From the NCBI GenBank assembly GCA_026874595.1, contig CM049317.1:9646382-9710381 (forward strand): DNA of 64,000 nucleotides, written 5' to 3'. The translations under genes were made by a program, and so were the position numbers. Under the pieces are notes generated by a model. The model did no database searches. It had not been told where the DNA came from and saw only the letters and a list, made by a program, of their open reading frames with translations. Shown here one piece after another: positions 39,076 through 51,400 of this stretch; position 1 is the stretch's first letter, and the number at the start of each line of letters is the position of its first letter. The stretch comes from Sipunculus nudus. Lineage: Eukaryota; Annelida; Sipuncula; Golfingiida; Sipunculidae.

Positions 39076-41259
39076 GTATCCCCAGACAAAGTCGGGATAC
39101 TATGGTTTCACGACGGTCCCGCCGCCACCGCCGCCACCGCAGAAAAACCTTGTGAGCGGGATAAATAATATTTCACTGATCTTTTTCAATCTTTACATTT
39201 GTATAGATATAGGTAAGGGGACCAAGCCTATTTAAAATGGGGTCATGACCTATGCTAGGAGAGTGACCTTGACTTGAATAGGTCCATTTTTGCTGAAAAT
39301 AACACAAATTCTTAAATATCTCAAGTAAGCTTGCCTGGACTTGTTCAAAAATCAAGGTGACCAAAGATCTTGGATAGCCTTGTGATATACCGGGTGGCGC
39401 CACCTATTATCCTTTTCTTGTTTTTACGCCTTTCAATACCCCCATAATTGCCACTTGACAGTACTGTAAGCATTATAAGTCAAAAACTAATGGAAAGATT
39501 TCTTTCATATTATGCACATGTAGAGAGATGGGTTATGGGATGAAGTCTATTTACATTTGGGTCATGACCTTTACCATGAGAGTGGCCTTGACCTTTAATG
39601 TGTCCATATTTGGTGAAAATCACACACCTCTTATGATATCTCCAGTGTTGATGGCCATATGGATTTCAAACGTGACTTATGTATGGCCCACCACTAGAGT
39701 AAGAACCCTATAGGTTCTAGGGTCATGAGGTCAAAGGTCAAGGTCACTGGACTCACATCTTAAAAGATACTGTTGATCCAAACTTTCATCCCAGGTCTTT
39801 CATCTTGAATATATAGCTCACTTGCCAATAGTGGATGATCCATATCAATTTTGGGGTCACAAGGTCAAAGGTCAAGGCCACAGGAGCTATCTGTCAAAAG
39901 ATTAGTTTCTGGATGATAATTCCTGCTTTTATTGATGTATTGATTTCATACTTGACTTATATATGTTCCATTGAAAAAGCAAGACTCCAATTGATTTATG
40001 GGTCATGAGGTCAAAGGTCACAGGACACATCTTTAAAAAGATTGTGGATGCATTTTCAGCCAAACATTTCATCTCAGACCTTTCATCTTGCACATATAGT
40101 TCATCCACCAGTAGAGGAAGACCCCTATCAATTTTGAGGTCACAAGGTCAAAGGTGAAGGTCACAGGAGCCATCTGTCCAAACATTAGTTTCTGGATGAT
40201 AATTCCTGCTTTTATTGATGTATTGATTTCAAACTTGACTTGTATATGACCCATTGGAAAAGCAAGATCCGAATTGATTTTGGGGTCTTGAGGTCAAAGA
40301 TCAAGGTCACAGGACACATCTTTAAAAGATTGTTGATGCATTTTCAGCCAAACAATTCATCTCAGATCTTTCAACTTGCACATATAGTTCACCTGCAAGG
40401 AGTGAAAGACCCCTATCAATTTTGAGGTCACAAGGTCAAAGGTGAAGGTCACAGGAGCCATCTGTCCAAAAATTAGTTTCTGGATGATAATTCCTGCTTT
40501 TATTGATATATGGATTTCAAACTTGACTTGTATATGTCCCAATGGAAAAGCAAGATCCGAATTGATTTTGGGGTCATGAGGTCAAAGGTCAAGGTCACAG
40601 GACACATCTTTAAAAAGATTGTGGATGCATTTTCAGCCAAACATTTCATCTCAGACCTGTCATCTTGCACATATAGTTCATCCCCCAATAGAGGAAGACC
40701 CCTATTAATTTTGAGGTAACAAGGTCAAAGGTGAAGGTCACAGGAGCCATCTGTCCAAACATTAGTTTCTGGATGATAATTCCTGCTTTTATTGATGTAT
40801 TGATTTCAAACTTGACTTGTATATGACCCATTGGAAAAGCAAGACCTGAATTGATTTTCGGGTCTTGAGGTCAAAGGTCAAGGTCACAGGACACATCTTT
40901 AAAAGATTGTTGATGCATTTTCAGCCAAGCAATTCATCTCAGATCTTTCAACTTGCACATATAGTTCACCTGCAAGGAGTGGAAGACCCCTATCAATTTT
41001 GAGGTCACAAGGTCAAAGGTGAAGGTCACAGGAGCCATCTGTCAAAAAATTAGTTTCTGGATGATAATACCTGCTTTTATTGATGTATAGATTTCAAACT
41101 TGACTTATATATGTCCCATTGAAAAAGCAAGACCCCAATTGATTTTGGGGTCATGAGGTCAAAGGTCAAGGTCACAGGACACATCTTTAAAAAAAAGGGG
41201 GAGGGGGGCATACTGTGTTTGGGGATACTCTGGCACCTGTGGTGCCAAGAAATGTCTAG
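39076..41259 (+). mobile_element. Element E: Helitron-like ends, 288-bp AGGTCA-rich tandem core
   Basis: The 5' end is ATTGTA then TCCCC..., forming the hairpin GTATCCC(11 nt)GGGATAC at 39076-39100, followed by a CCG-rich stretch. The 3' end is the hairpin GGCACC-tgt-GGTGCC (41232-41246), nine bases, then CTAG before TT. A TC start, and a hairpin followed within about 10 bases by CTAG with T beyond, are the canonical Helitron signature. The core (39720-41180) is about ten units of about 144 bp, paired into a 288-bp period. GGTGGCGCCACC occurs once, at 39393-39404. No Rep/helicase is encoded, so it is non-autonomous. Confidence 0.65.
39720..41190 (+). repeat. 144/288-bp tandem array inside element E
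   Basis: A ggtcaaagg-type core lies near 39728, 39862, 40009, 40146, 40290, 40434, 40579, 40722, 40868, 41010 and 41156, spaced 134-147 bp. The phrase ggatgataattcctgc recurs at about 39911, 40194, 40482 and 40771 (variant 41059), spaced about 288 bp. Alternate half-units differ, so the higher-order unit is a dimer. Spurious ORFs of 61-69 codons in this array are repeats of one another. Confidence 0.85.
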
Positions 41260-41859
41260 TTCCTTATGTATTCCATCAATCTCTCTATTCTAAAGTTTCT
41301 CTTCACAAGCAGGGAGTAATGGAGGGAGAGAAGAAAATACAAAATATTGTCAATATTTAAAATATGAAAATTTTATAATATAGTAGGGAGTGGTTGTGTT
41401 AAGATTACAGCATTCATTGGTTTGTGCATAACCACAAGGTTGGAGGTGTGGTTATTGTTCTGGCAAATGCCTGTGCTATGACCCCTGGCCAAGGTTTGTA
41501 CCACAAGGGAGTTCACTCGTCAACCAGGAAGTAGATGTAAGCCACAGTCAAGCAATCACTGTGTCCCTACCTCAGAGTTCAGGACCTCCAGTCCATTGCA
41601 GGTCTAATTTTGTAACAATTTGGACTCAAAGACTCAAAGTCTGGACTTGAATCCTACATCACAGTAATCTCTTATCATGCTGTTAGCTTCATTTTCTTTT
41701 AATAAACAATGGGGCCTTTGATTATAAAAATGAACATCTTATGATAGTAGGGCTAGATATCAGTTAGCCTATTCAGGTACAATACGTATTGTGATACACT
41801 AAAAGTGATACCCAGTACCTATTGATGATATGCTTATTTTTCTTTGTGTATCTCAATAA
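41260..41859. other. Noncoding spacer with MITE-end fragment
   Basis: It contains an AGTCTGGACTTGAATCCTAC-like right-end fragment (about 41629-41663) of the repeat seen at 4012-4467. Confidence 0.4.
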
Positions 41860-41862
41860 TAT

Positions 41863-41863
41863 A

Positions 41864-41913
<50 letters not shown>
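41863..41913. repeat. (TA)n microsatellite
   Basis: Uninterrupted alternating TA of about 50 bp. It produces a Tyr-Ile repeat in the + frame, which is not a gene. Confidence 0.95.
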
Positions 41914-41922
<9 letters not shown>

Positions 41923-42224
41923 CAATGTAAATAGATGGCCTAGATCTCAGATGCATCCAGATCACGATCTGGGCCTTGACATATATATTTATATGTGTAT
42001 GTGTTTACATACATACATTTTTTATATATAATATTTATGATATACATATATATAGTGTCCACTTGGGGATTGGTACATACTCTATTTCAAATGATGGCCC
42101 AATCTTTATGTTTCATAAATGGTACAAGAAATGTAACATCTAGATATGTAATATCTAATTTTCTTTAACCTCATATGCATTATAGGGTATTAAATATTGA
42201 GTATTAAAATTTTGATTTCGTTTT

Positions 42225-42320
42225 GATCTCAGCTATAGTCATGGTTCTCTGTCCGTCATCCGGCCGGCTGCCATCTGGCTGGCTGTTAACAGGGCACATT
42301 TTGAAACAAATGGACCTATG
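42225..42320 (+). mobile_element. 5' fragment of an H-family element
   Basis: ctcagctatagtca, gtccgtcatccggccggctg, ggctgttaacagggcac and ttttgaaa match the 5' end of element H (56555-56670) in order. No right end is seen. Confidence 0.55.
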
Positions 42321-42747
42321 ATACGACAGAATATGTGATCTTATTTAAGTCCTAAAAGGCCATCATAAGAAACAAAAGTAGCTTAAGCTTTATAAATTTA
42401 TAGTTTATATTAGACTTTAGGAAAGGGTTGTATCTTTTTATCAATACAACGATACAGTATGCAAAGCGTATCAGTAACTGTATCGATGTGGCGTATCGAT
42501 ATGTATTGATATATCAATATATCAGGTGCGGAGAGGGTTTCAAATTCGCAATATTTACCAAAGGAAATTCTCGCAAGAATTAAACCTTTATCAGTAAGAG
42601 TCCCAATGTTCAGAGGCAAGTCAAAATGAAAAAGTTTGCAAAACTGAAGAATAATTTCTACTAATTGGTTTTCACTTTGGTCCCAATCCAGTGGTTTGAC
42701 GCACATATGTAGGATCAGAAATCAGTATAATAATATGCTTTAACTAG

Positions 42748-44395
42748 AATACGGGTAGTCGACAAGCGACTACTTGTATCCGCCTAAAACAGAGTGGAAC
42801 GGGTGAAGTGTTGCATATCAGCATGGATGTCTGCAGCCAAATTGTGTATGTAGGTTGCGCTACCTACCAAAAAATCCAGAAAGCCGTCCAAGTTGTATAC
42901 ATATGCAAAATTTAAGGCAGATAAGTCAAACCACTATATTGTATATGAGTGATTTTTGCCCTTGGCAGACAAACAGATGGACGCTGTGCAAAAAAGGGTT
43001 GCAGGTGGCGCCACCAGTTAAGCGTATGATAAAGAGCTTTGTGAGAACTATACACATGCAAAATTTTGGCCCAATTGGTCAAACAGTTCCCTAGATATGA
43101 GCTTGGATGTCTGCAGCGTAAACTTGATTGTAGGTGGCGCCACCTGTCATAAAATCAGAAAAGCTATCCAGGATGTATAAGCATGCAGAATTTCAGGTGA
43201 ATTAGTCAAACCACTGCAGAGATATGAGTGATTTTAACCCAAGGCAGACGAACAGCTGGACACTGTGCAAACATGGTTGCAGGTGGCGCCACCATTTTTT
43301 GTGTATGTTATAAAGCTCTCCAAGGGCTACATTTGTGCAAAAAAATTTTCCTGATCAATCAAACGGTTCCTGAGATATGAGCTTGGATGTCTGCAGCGTA
43401 AACATGAATGTAGGTGGCGCCACCTGTCATAAAATCAGAAAAGCTATCCAGGATGTATACGCATGCCAAATTTCAGGTGAATTAGTCAAGTCACTGCAGA
43501 GATATGAGTGATTTTAACCCAAGGCAGACAAACAGATGGACACTGTACAAACATGGTTGCAGGTAGCGGCACCATTTTTGGTGTATGTTATAAAGCTCTC
43601 CAAGGGCTACATTTGTGCAAAAGAATTTTCCTGATCGGTCAAACGGTTCCCGAGATATGAGCTTGGATGTCTGCAGCGTAAACGTGAATGTAGTTGGCGC
43701 CACCTGTCATAAAATCAGATAAGCTATCCAGGATGTATACGCATGCCAAATTTCAGGTGAATTAGTCAAGTCACTGCAGAGATATGAGTGATTTTAACCC
43801 AAGGCAGACGAACAGATGGACACTGTGCAAACATGGTTGCAGGTGGCGCCACCATTTTTGGTGTATGTTATAAAGCTCTCCAAGGGCTACATTTGTGCAA
43901 AAGAATTTTCCTGATCGGTCAAACGGTTCCCGAGATATGAGCTTGGATGTCTGCAGCGTCAACGTGAATGTAGGTGGCGCCACCTGTCATAAAATCAGAA
44001 AAGCTATCCAGGATGTTTGCGCATGCCGAATTTCAGGTGAATTAGTCAAGTCACTGCAGAGATATGAGTGATTTTAACCCAAGGCAGACGAACAGATGGA
44101 CACTGTGCAAACATGGTTGCAGGTGGCGCCACCATTTTTGGTGTATGTTATAAAGCTCTCCGAGGGCTACATTTGTGCAAAAAAATTTTCCTGATCGGTC
44201 AAACGGTTCCCGAGATATGTGGGTTTATGTGTGGAAACAGACGCACAAACGGACGCAGAGCGCAGAGGAAAGGTCAGAGGTCAAAACAAAATCGGGGCGC
44301 AGCAGTTCACATGTGACCCGAACATAATCCCGGGTTTCGGAAAATTCCGCCCAGCGGTTACGGAGGAGTTCTCCGGACACCTACGCGGCGGCGGC

Positions 44396-44433
<38 letters not shown>

Positions 44434-44478
44434 CCAGCTGAAAACATAGTATCCGCAAAACTCTGTTTTGGCGGATAC
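42748..44478 (-). mobile_element. Element F: Helitron-like ends, 280-bp GGTGGCGCCACC tandem core
   Basis: Read on the minus strand, it begins ATTGTA then TCCGCC... with the hairpin at 44449-44478 (arms GTATCCGC, GCGGATAC plus AAAAC/GTTTT), then (CCG)n (44385-44432). It ends in the hairpin GTAGTCG...CGACTAC (42755-42773), seven bases, then CTAG before TT, like element E. The core (about 42800-44220) is a tandem array with a 280-bp period: one palindrome series sits at 43133, 43413, (43693 mutated) and 43973, the other at 43282, (43562 mutated), 43842 and 44122. The unit is the reverse complement of the B/D unit. It is non-coding; the frames of 70-103 codons repeat across units. Confidence 0.7.
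44385..44432. repeat. (GGC)n trinucleotide run in the element F 5' region
   Basis: About 15 GGC units with one GGT. The equivalent place in element E (39118-39140) has a shorter CCG/CCA run. Confidence 0.95.
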
Positions 44479-45260
44479 AATTATGTAGATTTTTTTATGG
44501 TGTGCTTGTAAAAAAGTAAAAATCACAAAATTTTTACCTTGTGAATGTTAAAGCAACCTCATTATGTCTTATTTATTTCTCATTTTCACCACTTCTGATA
44601 ACAAATACAGTGCATAAAATTTTCAGCCCAGTATGCAGTAATCCTGCTCTTGGGTTAAAGCATAAACCAGGCATTGAGGTTGAGTTCATTTCCTATGAAA
44701 GTATGAGGGATCTTTTGTGGAGTCGTTCATGTTTTAATCATGTTTAATTTGCTCACCGGTGTTCCTGGAGGAGGCATGGTAATTTAAGCCATCGGTGTTA
44801 CATCCTCGGCAAGCCACGCTGGAGGTAATGTTAAGTCATTGACCCGCCCAGTAACGAGTCCATCGTCTCAGAATCTGATGTATTCTGACAGACGAAGGGT
44901 AAGGTAAGGGGGTTGTTCTTTATACTATTGTTGATCGCAACTGTGCTTGTACATTTGTAATGTTGTTTAATTTATTACAAGTTAAATACTGTATGCCTGA
45001 ATACATTATGTTTCAAATGATACGTCTGTGGTCTGTGTACTGTTTGTCGAAGAGGATGAAACTTATCATACAGTGAATATTGATATGCTTTCTATAAAGC
45101 CTTCAATAACTAAATATTACACTAGAAATCATAACCTGATGTGAAGACTTATGAATATCTTAGGTTCTATCAAGATTGAATCATTTTGCCTCTGAGGCAG
45201 TGGCCTGGTACAACTAGGGACATCTTCACAGACCAATACCTAAGTCACCCCAAAACCTTG
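44479..45260. other. Noncoding spacer
   Basis: No gene or recognised element. Confidence 0.4.
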
Positions 45261-46431
45261 GCTGTGTACACTTGTCAGGTCCTGTATTTATAATGCTGTA
45301 CGGTGGTCAGCATCTCCTGGCTGATTGTACACTTATCAGGTCCTGTATTTATAATGCTGTTGGGGGGGTCAGTGTCTCATGGCTGAATGTACACTTGTCA
45401 GGTCCTGTATTTATAATGATGTACGGTGGTCAGCGTCTCCTGGCTGAATGCACACTTGTCAGGTCCTGTATTTATAATGATGTTCCGTGGTCAGCGTCTC
45501 CTGGCTGAATGTACACTTATCAGGTCCTGTATTAATAATGATGTACTGTGGTCAGCGTCTCCTGGCTGAATGTACACTTGTCAGGTCCTGTATTTATAAT
45601 GATGTTCAGTGGTCAGTGTCTCCTGGCTGAATGTACACTTGTCAGGTCCTGTATTTATAATGATGTTCAGTGGTCAGCGTCTCCTGGCTGAATGTACACT
45701 TGTCAGGTCCTGTATTTATAATGATGTACCGTGGTCAGCATCTCCTGGCTGAATGTACACTTGCCAGGTCCTGTATTTATAATGATGTACCATGATCAGC
45801 GTCTCCTGGCTGAATGTACACTTGTCAAGTCCTGTATTTATAATGATGTTCAGTGGTCAGCGTCTCCTGGCTGAATGTACACTTGTCAGGTCCTGTATAT
45901 ATAATGATGTTCAGTGGTCAGCGTCTCCTGGCTGAATGTACACTTGTCAGGTCCTGTATTTATAATGATGTACCGTGGTCAGCGTCTCCTGGCTGAATGT
46001 ACACTTGTCAGGTCCTGTATTTATAATGATGTTCAGTGGTCAGCGTCTCCTGGCTGAATGTACACTTGTCAGGTCCTGTATTTATAATGATGTTCAGTGG
46101 TCAGCGTCTCCTGGCTGAATGTACACTTGTCAGGTCCTGTATTTATAATGATGTTCAGTGGTCAGTCTCCTGGCTGAATGTACACTTGTCAGGTCCTGTA
46201 TTTATAATAATGTTCAGTGGTCAGTGTCTCCTGGCTGAATGTAGACTTGTCAGTTCCTGTATTTATAATGATGTATCATGGTCAGCATCTTCTGGCTGAA
46301 TGTACACTTGTCAGGTCCTGTATTTATAATGATGTATCATGGTCAGCATCTTCTGGCTGAATGTACACTTGTCAGGTCCTGTATTTATAATGCTGTAGGG
46401 GGATCAGCATCTCTTGGCTGAATGCACACTG
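45261..46431 (+). repeat. 61-bp minisatellite, about 19 copies
   Basis: Each unit contains gtacacttgtcaggtcctg, tatttataatgatgt, ggtcagcgtctcctggctg and aat. The phrase ggtcctgtat recurs every 61 bp from about 45280 to 46377. The outer units are more diverged (for example cttctggctg at the right). Because 61 is not a multiple of 3, the long frames here are interrupted, and I treat none as coding. Confidence 0.95.
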
Positions 46432-48468
46432 ACCACTGAGAAAAGGAGGGTGGCCATGCTTAATTCCCAGCTGTCTATATGAATGAACATTCTGACTCTG
46501 AATGTCTGTAGGATTTAAAGATTTGTTAGGTATTTTGTTGGGTTTATACCAGGGGGGAGAAGCTGATTCTGTACTTCCAAAACATTTACATGAAAATGGC
46601 CCAAAATGATGGAAAGATAAAAGATCACATTCCTGTTTACTTTTTTCAACATTTATAGCAGTATTAATTTCCATAATTTATTATTTAGTAATTGATTACA
46701 TTTTGTATTTAGAATGGCACAATGTTGTAAGAGTGTTGGACGTCATTTTGATTTTAGATGAAGGAAATTTGATTGTCCAGAGTCGACATTTAAAATTATT
46801 ATTTTCCCCTGCTTGCTCAGAATCGGGGACATTGATTTAGGTTTATCTGTTTGTCAATCTGTCTGTCCATAACTTTCCTAAATATTATCCAATTTCATGT
46901 AAATTTGGGTCACTGATTGCTCATATATATGTATACCTTGGCAGGAATAGGTTTTGGAGTGTCTGTCTGAAAAATTTATTCTCACCACCTGCAAAACAAA
47001 AAAATTGAAATTTTTTTCCTATTTTACAACCCAAATAATGACATTCTCGGTTCTCAGTGTGGATACATTGGCTGTTTCTCGTGGCTTCCTGCTTGGCTTG
47101 GTTTGATCACATCTATTAGCTCATACAAAATTATGCTTAAGGAGTGTGCAGGGCTGTAGTCTTGACCACAGCAACCTGTATCTGCTTTATAAAGCAAAAT
47201 CATCTTCAGTCAGTCAGACATGTTGGAGATATCTTCAGGCCAGAATAAACACTAAAGCATTGAGAAAGCAAGCATGAATGACAACAAGAGGTGTAAGCGG
47301 GGGACATAAATTTCATGAATTTGCTTGTTGTTGAAAAGTCTTTATCCAGTATTGATACGTAAATGTTGAATATGTTGTAACAAGGATATACAAGGATAAG
47401 TCAACTACCTAATGTCATGTAGATGTCAAAAATGCATGGATTAATACTTGAAATTATGCAGAATGTGCATGCTTTCTTAGCATACATTCCTGTTTTGGAC
47501 ATTTACCAAAAATTCTTATATACTCTGTCAGGACTGTATCTATGATAATAATTACAGTAATGATAATAATAATTAATTTTACTGGATTTGAAGAATATAT
47601 ATTATCAAAGGATAAAAAGAGAAAAAAATGTTAAAATGCCACTTGACAAATTTTTCTCAAATTTTGTTTTTTTTTTGTCTTGCAGTCCAGACTTAAAAAA
47701 AAACTCAGATTGACCTGATGTTGAAAAATGCTAAAAAACATGATGAAGTACATAATGGGATGTTTATATAATAGAACTGGTATCCACATCGTGGCAAAGT
47801 AGTTTTCCATGTTACAGTTTTCTGTGTGCCATAGGGATTCTTTGGGAGATAGGGGTTTTAGTTGTTATACCAGTATAAACAAGATCAGGGTGGCAATGTG
47901 AGTTGTGTATAAGAAAAATCAATAAATACACACATTTTAAACAACCTGTACAGCCCAGTTGTCATTCCTCATGGTCACCCAGGGTGCATTTTTTTTTGGT
48001 GTCTCACTTTGTAAAAAAAGTAATTGGAATGCTATTTATTAAAAAACTTTTATTTTATTGAAAAATATTTTATGAAAGAGTTTTACCATCCAGGTTGAGA
48101 ATTATCATAAAAGGAGCTTTTGAACATTTAATCATAAGATGTTACTAAAATGCTTGGTTGCATCTTTTTAAGTATTGTGTCAGATTACATCCCAGTAGAA
48201 TTTTGGCAATTTCAAGATCTTTTCCTGCAAGAGCAGGAGCCATGTTAGACACACAGCTATGGCTGTGTTAGACACACAGCTATGGCTGGCTTAGACAGAA
48301 TTTGGCTGACTACAGTATAGTTGGCTGATGTCCTAGGCTTGACTTAATATTGGCTGGTTTTCAGTGGTGCTTGAAACAAATCACTTCAAATTGTGACATT
48401 GGAGTTTTTATAGATAGTTCTTGCTGTTTCAAAGGTCAATTTATCATAGAGATATCCTTAATTATTAT
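46432..48468. other. Noncoding DNA
   Basis: A 22-bp direct duplication (gttagacacacagctatggc, tg) is at 48244-48286. No gene is seen. Confidence 0.45.
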
Positions 48469-51400
48469 TAGTTCACTCTGTGAACTTATGCCATGGCGCA
48501 GCGTCCGCCGTCCACTGTCCACTGTCCTCTGTCAACTGTCCACCGTCCACCGTATGTTACCAAATATCTCAACAGCCAAAGCAGCTACCTTCATGAAACT
48601 TTGCAGAATTACTGATCATGGGATGGACATGCAAAAATAATCTTTTGGTGGCGCCACCTATGTTGACCTACTTTCTGCGGGAAGAAATGGTCTTTTCGAC
48701 TTCTTTCAAGATAAGTCATAAAGTATTAATATTTTGGCCTTCATATCATAGTCAACAGTTCCTTAGAGGAAGGGGAATAATTTGAGTATAAATTCAGTCA
48801 AGTCATATTCAAGATGGCGTCTCTACGGAACTTCAAATTCTGTCGATCGCAAAATATGACAGCTTGATGTGTTTCTATACATGATGTATTGTCTGTTACC
48901 AAATATCTTAGAAACTGCTGCAGCCTTCAGTTTCAAATTTCACAGGAATATTGATCATATGACTGCCAGATGATTTTGACCTCCAGATGGCGCCACCTGT
49001 GTTGACCTACTTTCTGCGGAAAAAAATGGTCTTCTCCACTTCTTCCAAGATAAGTCACAAAGTATTGAAATTTTGGCCTTCATATCATAGCCAACAGTTC
49101 CTTAGAGGAAGGGTAATAATTTGAGTATAAATTCAGTCAAGTCATTTTCAAGATGGCGTCTCTACAGAACTTCAAATTGTGTGGGTCACAAAATTTAGCA
49201 ACTTGTAGTGTTTCCATACAGGATGTATTGTCTGTTACCAAATATTTTCGGAACTGCTGCAGCCTTCAGTTTCAAATTTCACAGGAATATTGATCATGTG
49301 ACTGCCAGATGATTTTGACCTCCAGGTGGCGCCAGCTGTGTTGACCTACTTTCTGTTGGACAAAATGTTTCTTTCCACTTCTTTCAAGATAAGTCACAAA
49401 GTATTGAAATTTTGGCCTTCATATCATAGCCAACAGTTCCTTAGAGGAAGGGGAATAATTTGAGTATAAATTCAGTCAAGTCATTTTCAAGATGGCGTCT
49501 CTACAGAACTTCAAATTGTGTGGGTTGCAAAATTTAGCAACTTGATGTGTTTCAATACAGGATGTATTGTCTGTTACCAAATATTTTCGGAACTGCTGCA
49601 GCCTTCAGTTTCAAATTTCACAGGAATATTGATCATGTGACTGCCAGATGATTTTGACCTCCAGGTGGCGCCACCTGTGTTGACCTACTTTCTGCGGGAA
49701 AAAATGGTCTTTTCCATTTCTTCAAAGATAAGTCACAAAGTATTGAAATTTTGGCCTTCATATCATAGCCAACAGTTCCTTAGAGGAAGGGGAATAATTT
49801 GAGTATAAATTCAGTCAAGTCATATTCAAGATGGCGTCTCTTCGGAACTTCAAATTCTGTCGATCGCAAAATATGACAGCTTGATGTGTTTCTATACATG
49901 ATGTATTGTCTGTTACCAAATATCTTAGAAACTGCTGCAGCCTTCAGTTTCAAATTTCACAGGAATATTGATCATGTGACTGCCAGATGATTTTGACCTC
50001 CAGGTGGCGCCAGCTGTGTTGACCTACTTTCTGCGGGAAAAAATGGTCTTTTCCACTTCTTCAAAGATAAGTCACAAAGTATTGAAATTTTGACCTTCAT
50101 ATCATAGTCAACAGTTCCTTAGAGGAAGGGGAATAATTTAAGTATAAATTCAGTCAAGTAATATTCAAGATGGCGTCTCTACGGAACTTCAAATTCTGTC
50201 GATCGCAAAATATGACAGCTTGATGTGTTTCTATACATGATGTATTGTCTGTTACCAAATATCTTAGAAACTGCTGCAGCCTTCATTTTCAAATTTCACA
50301 GGAATATTGATCATGTGACTGCCAGATGATTTTGACCTCCAGGTGGCGCCACCTGTGTTGACCTACTTTCTGTGGGAAAAAATGGTCTTTTCCACTTCTT
50401 CCAAGATAAGTCACAAAGTATTGAAATTTTGGCCTTCATATCATAGCAAACAGTTCCTTGTAGGAAAGGGGAATAATTTGAGTATAAATTCAGTCAAGTC
50501 ATTTTCAAGATGGCTTCTCTACAGAACTTCAAATTGTGTGGGTTGCAAAATTTAGCAACTTGATGTGTTTCCATACAGGATGTATTGTCTGTTACCAAAT
50601 ATTTTCGGAACTGCTGCAGCCTTCAGTTTCAAATTTCACAGGAATATTGATTATGTGACTGCCAGATGATTTTGACCTCCAGGTGGCGCCAGCTGTGTTG
50701 ACCTACTTTCTGTGGGACAAAATGTTCCTTTCCACTTCTTTCAAGATAAGTCATAAAGTAATAATATTTTGGCCTTCATATTATAGTCAACAGTTCCTTA
50801 GAGGAAGTGGAATAATTCTAGTATAAATTCAGTCAATTCATTTTCAAGATGGCGTCTCTATGGAACTGTGTGGATTGCAAAATTTGACAGCTTGATGTGT
50901 TTCTATAAATGATGTATTGTCTATTACTAACTATCTTAGGAACTGCATCATGTGACTGCTAAATAATTTGACCTGCAGGTGGCGCTACCTGTGTTTACCT
51001 ACTTTCTACAGGTTGTAATGGTCTTTACTGCTTTTTCCAAGATATGTCATTAAGTATAAATACTTTGGCTTTTATGTCATAGTCAACAGTTCCTTAGAGA
51101 AAGAGGAATAATTTGAGTATAAATTCAGTCAAGTGATTTTCAAGATGGCATATCTACGGAACTTGATGTGTTTCTATACATGATGTATTGTTTGTTACCA
51201 AATATCTTAGGAACTGCTGCAGCCTTCAGTTTCAAATTTCACAGGAATATTGATCATGTGACTGCTTAATGATTTTGACCTGTTTAGCTACTTTAAGCAG
51301 GCTGTAATGGTGTTTTCTGCTTTTATTTAAAATATGTTATTAAGTATTTATTTGTTATAATCCACAAAAACAGAGTCTCCTCTAGGACCCTTGGACTGAT

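Noticed and set aside
39528-40831. Several 61-69-codon frames on both strands
   Set aside because: The same peptide recurs with each 288-bp unit of element E, so these are repeat shadows.
41822-42031. Tyr-Ile repeat frame
   Set aside because: Direct translation of a (TA)n microsatellite.
43491-44526. Frames of 70-82 codons including a poly-Gly/poly-Pro pair
   Set aside because: Shadows of the 280-bp units and of the (GGC)n run in element F.
45272-46299. Frames with repeated SGPVFIMM-like peptides
   Set aside because: Translation of the 61-bp minisatellite; the period is not a multiple of three and the frames break regularly.
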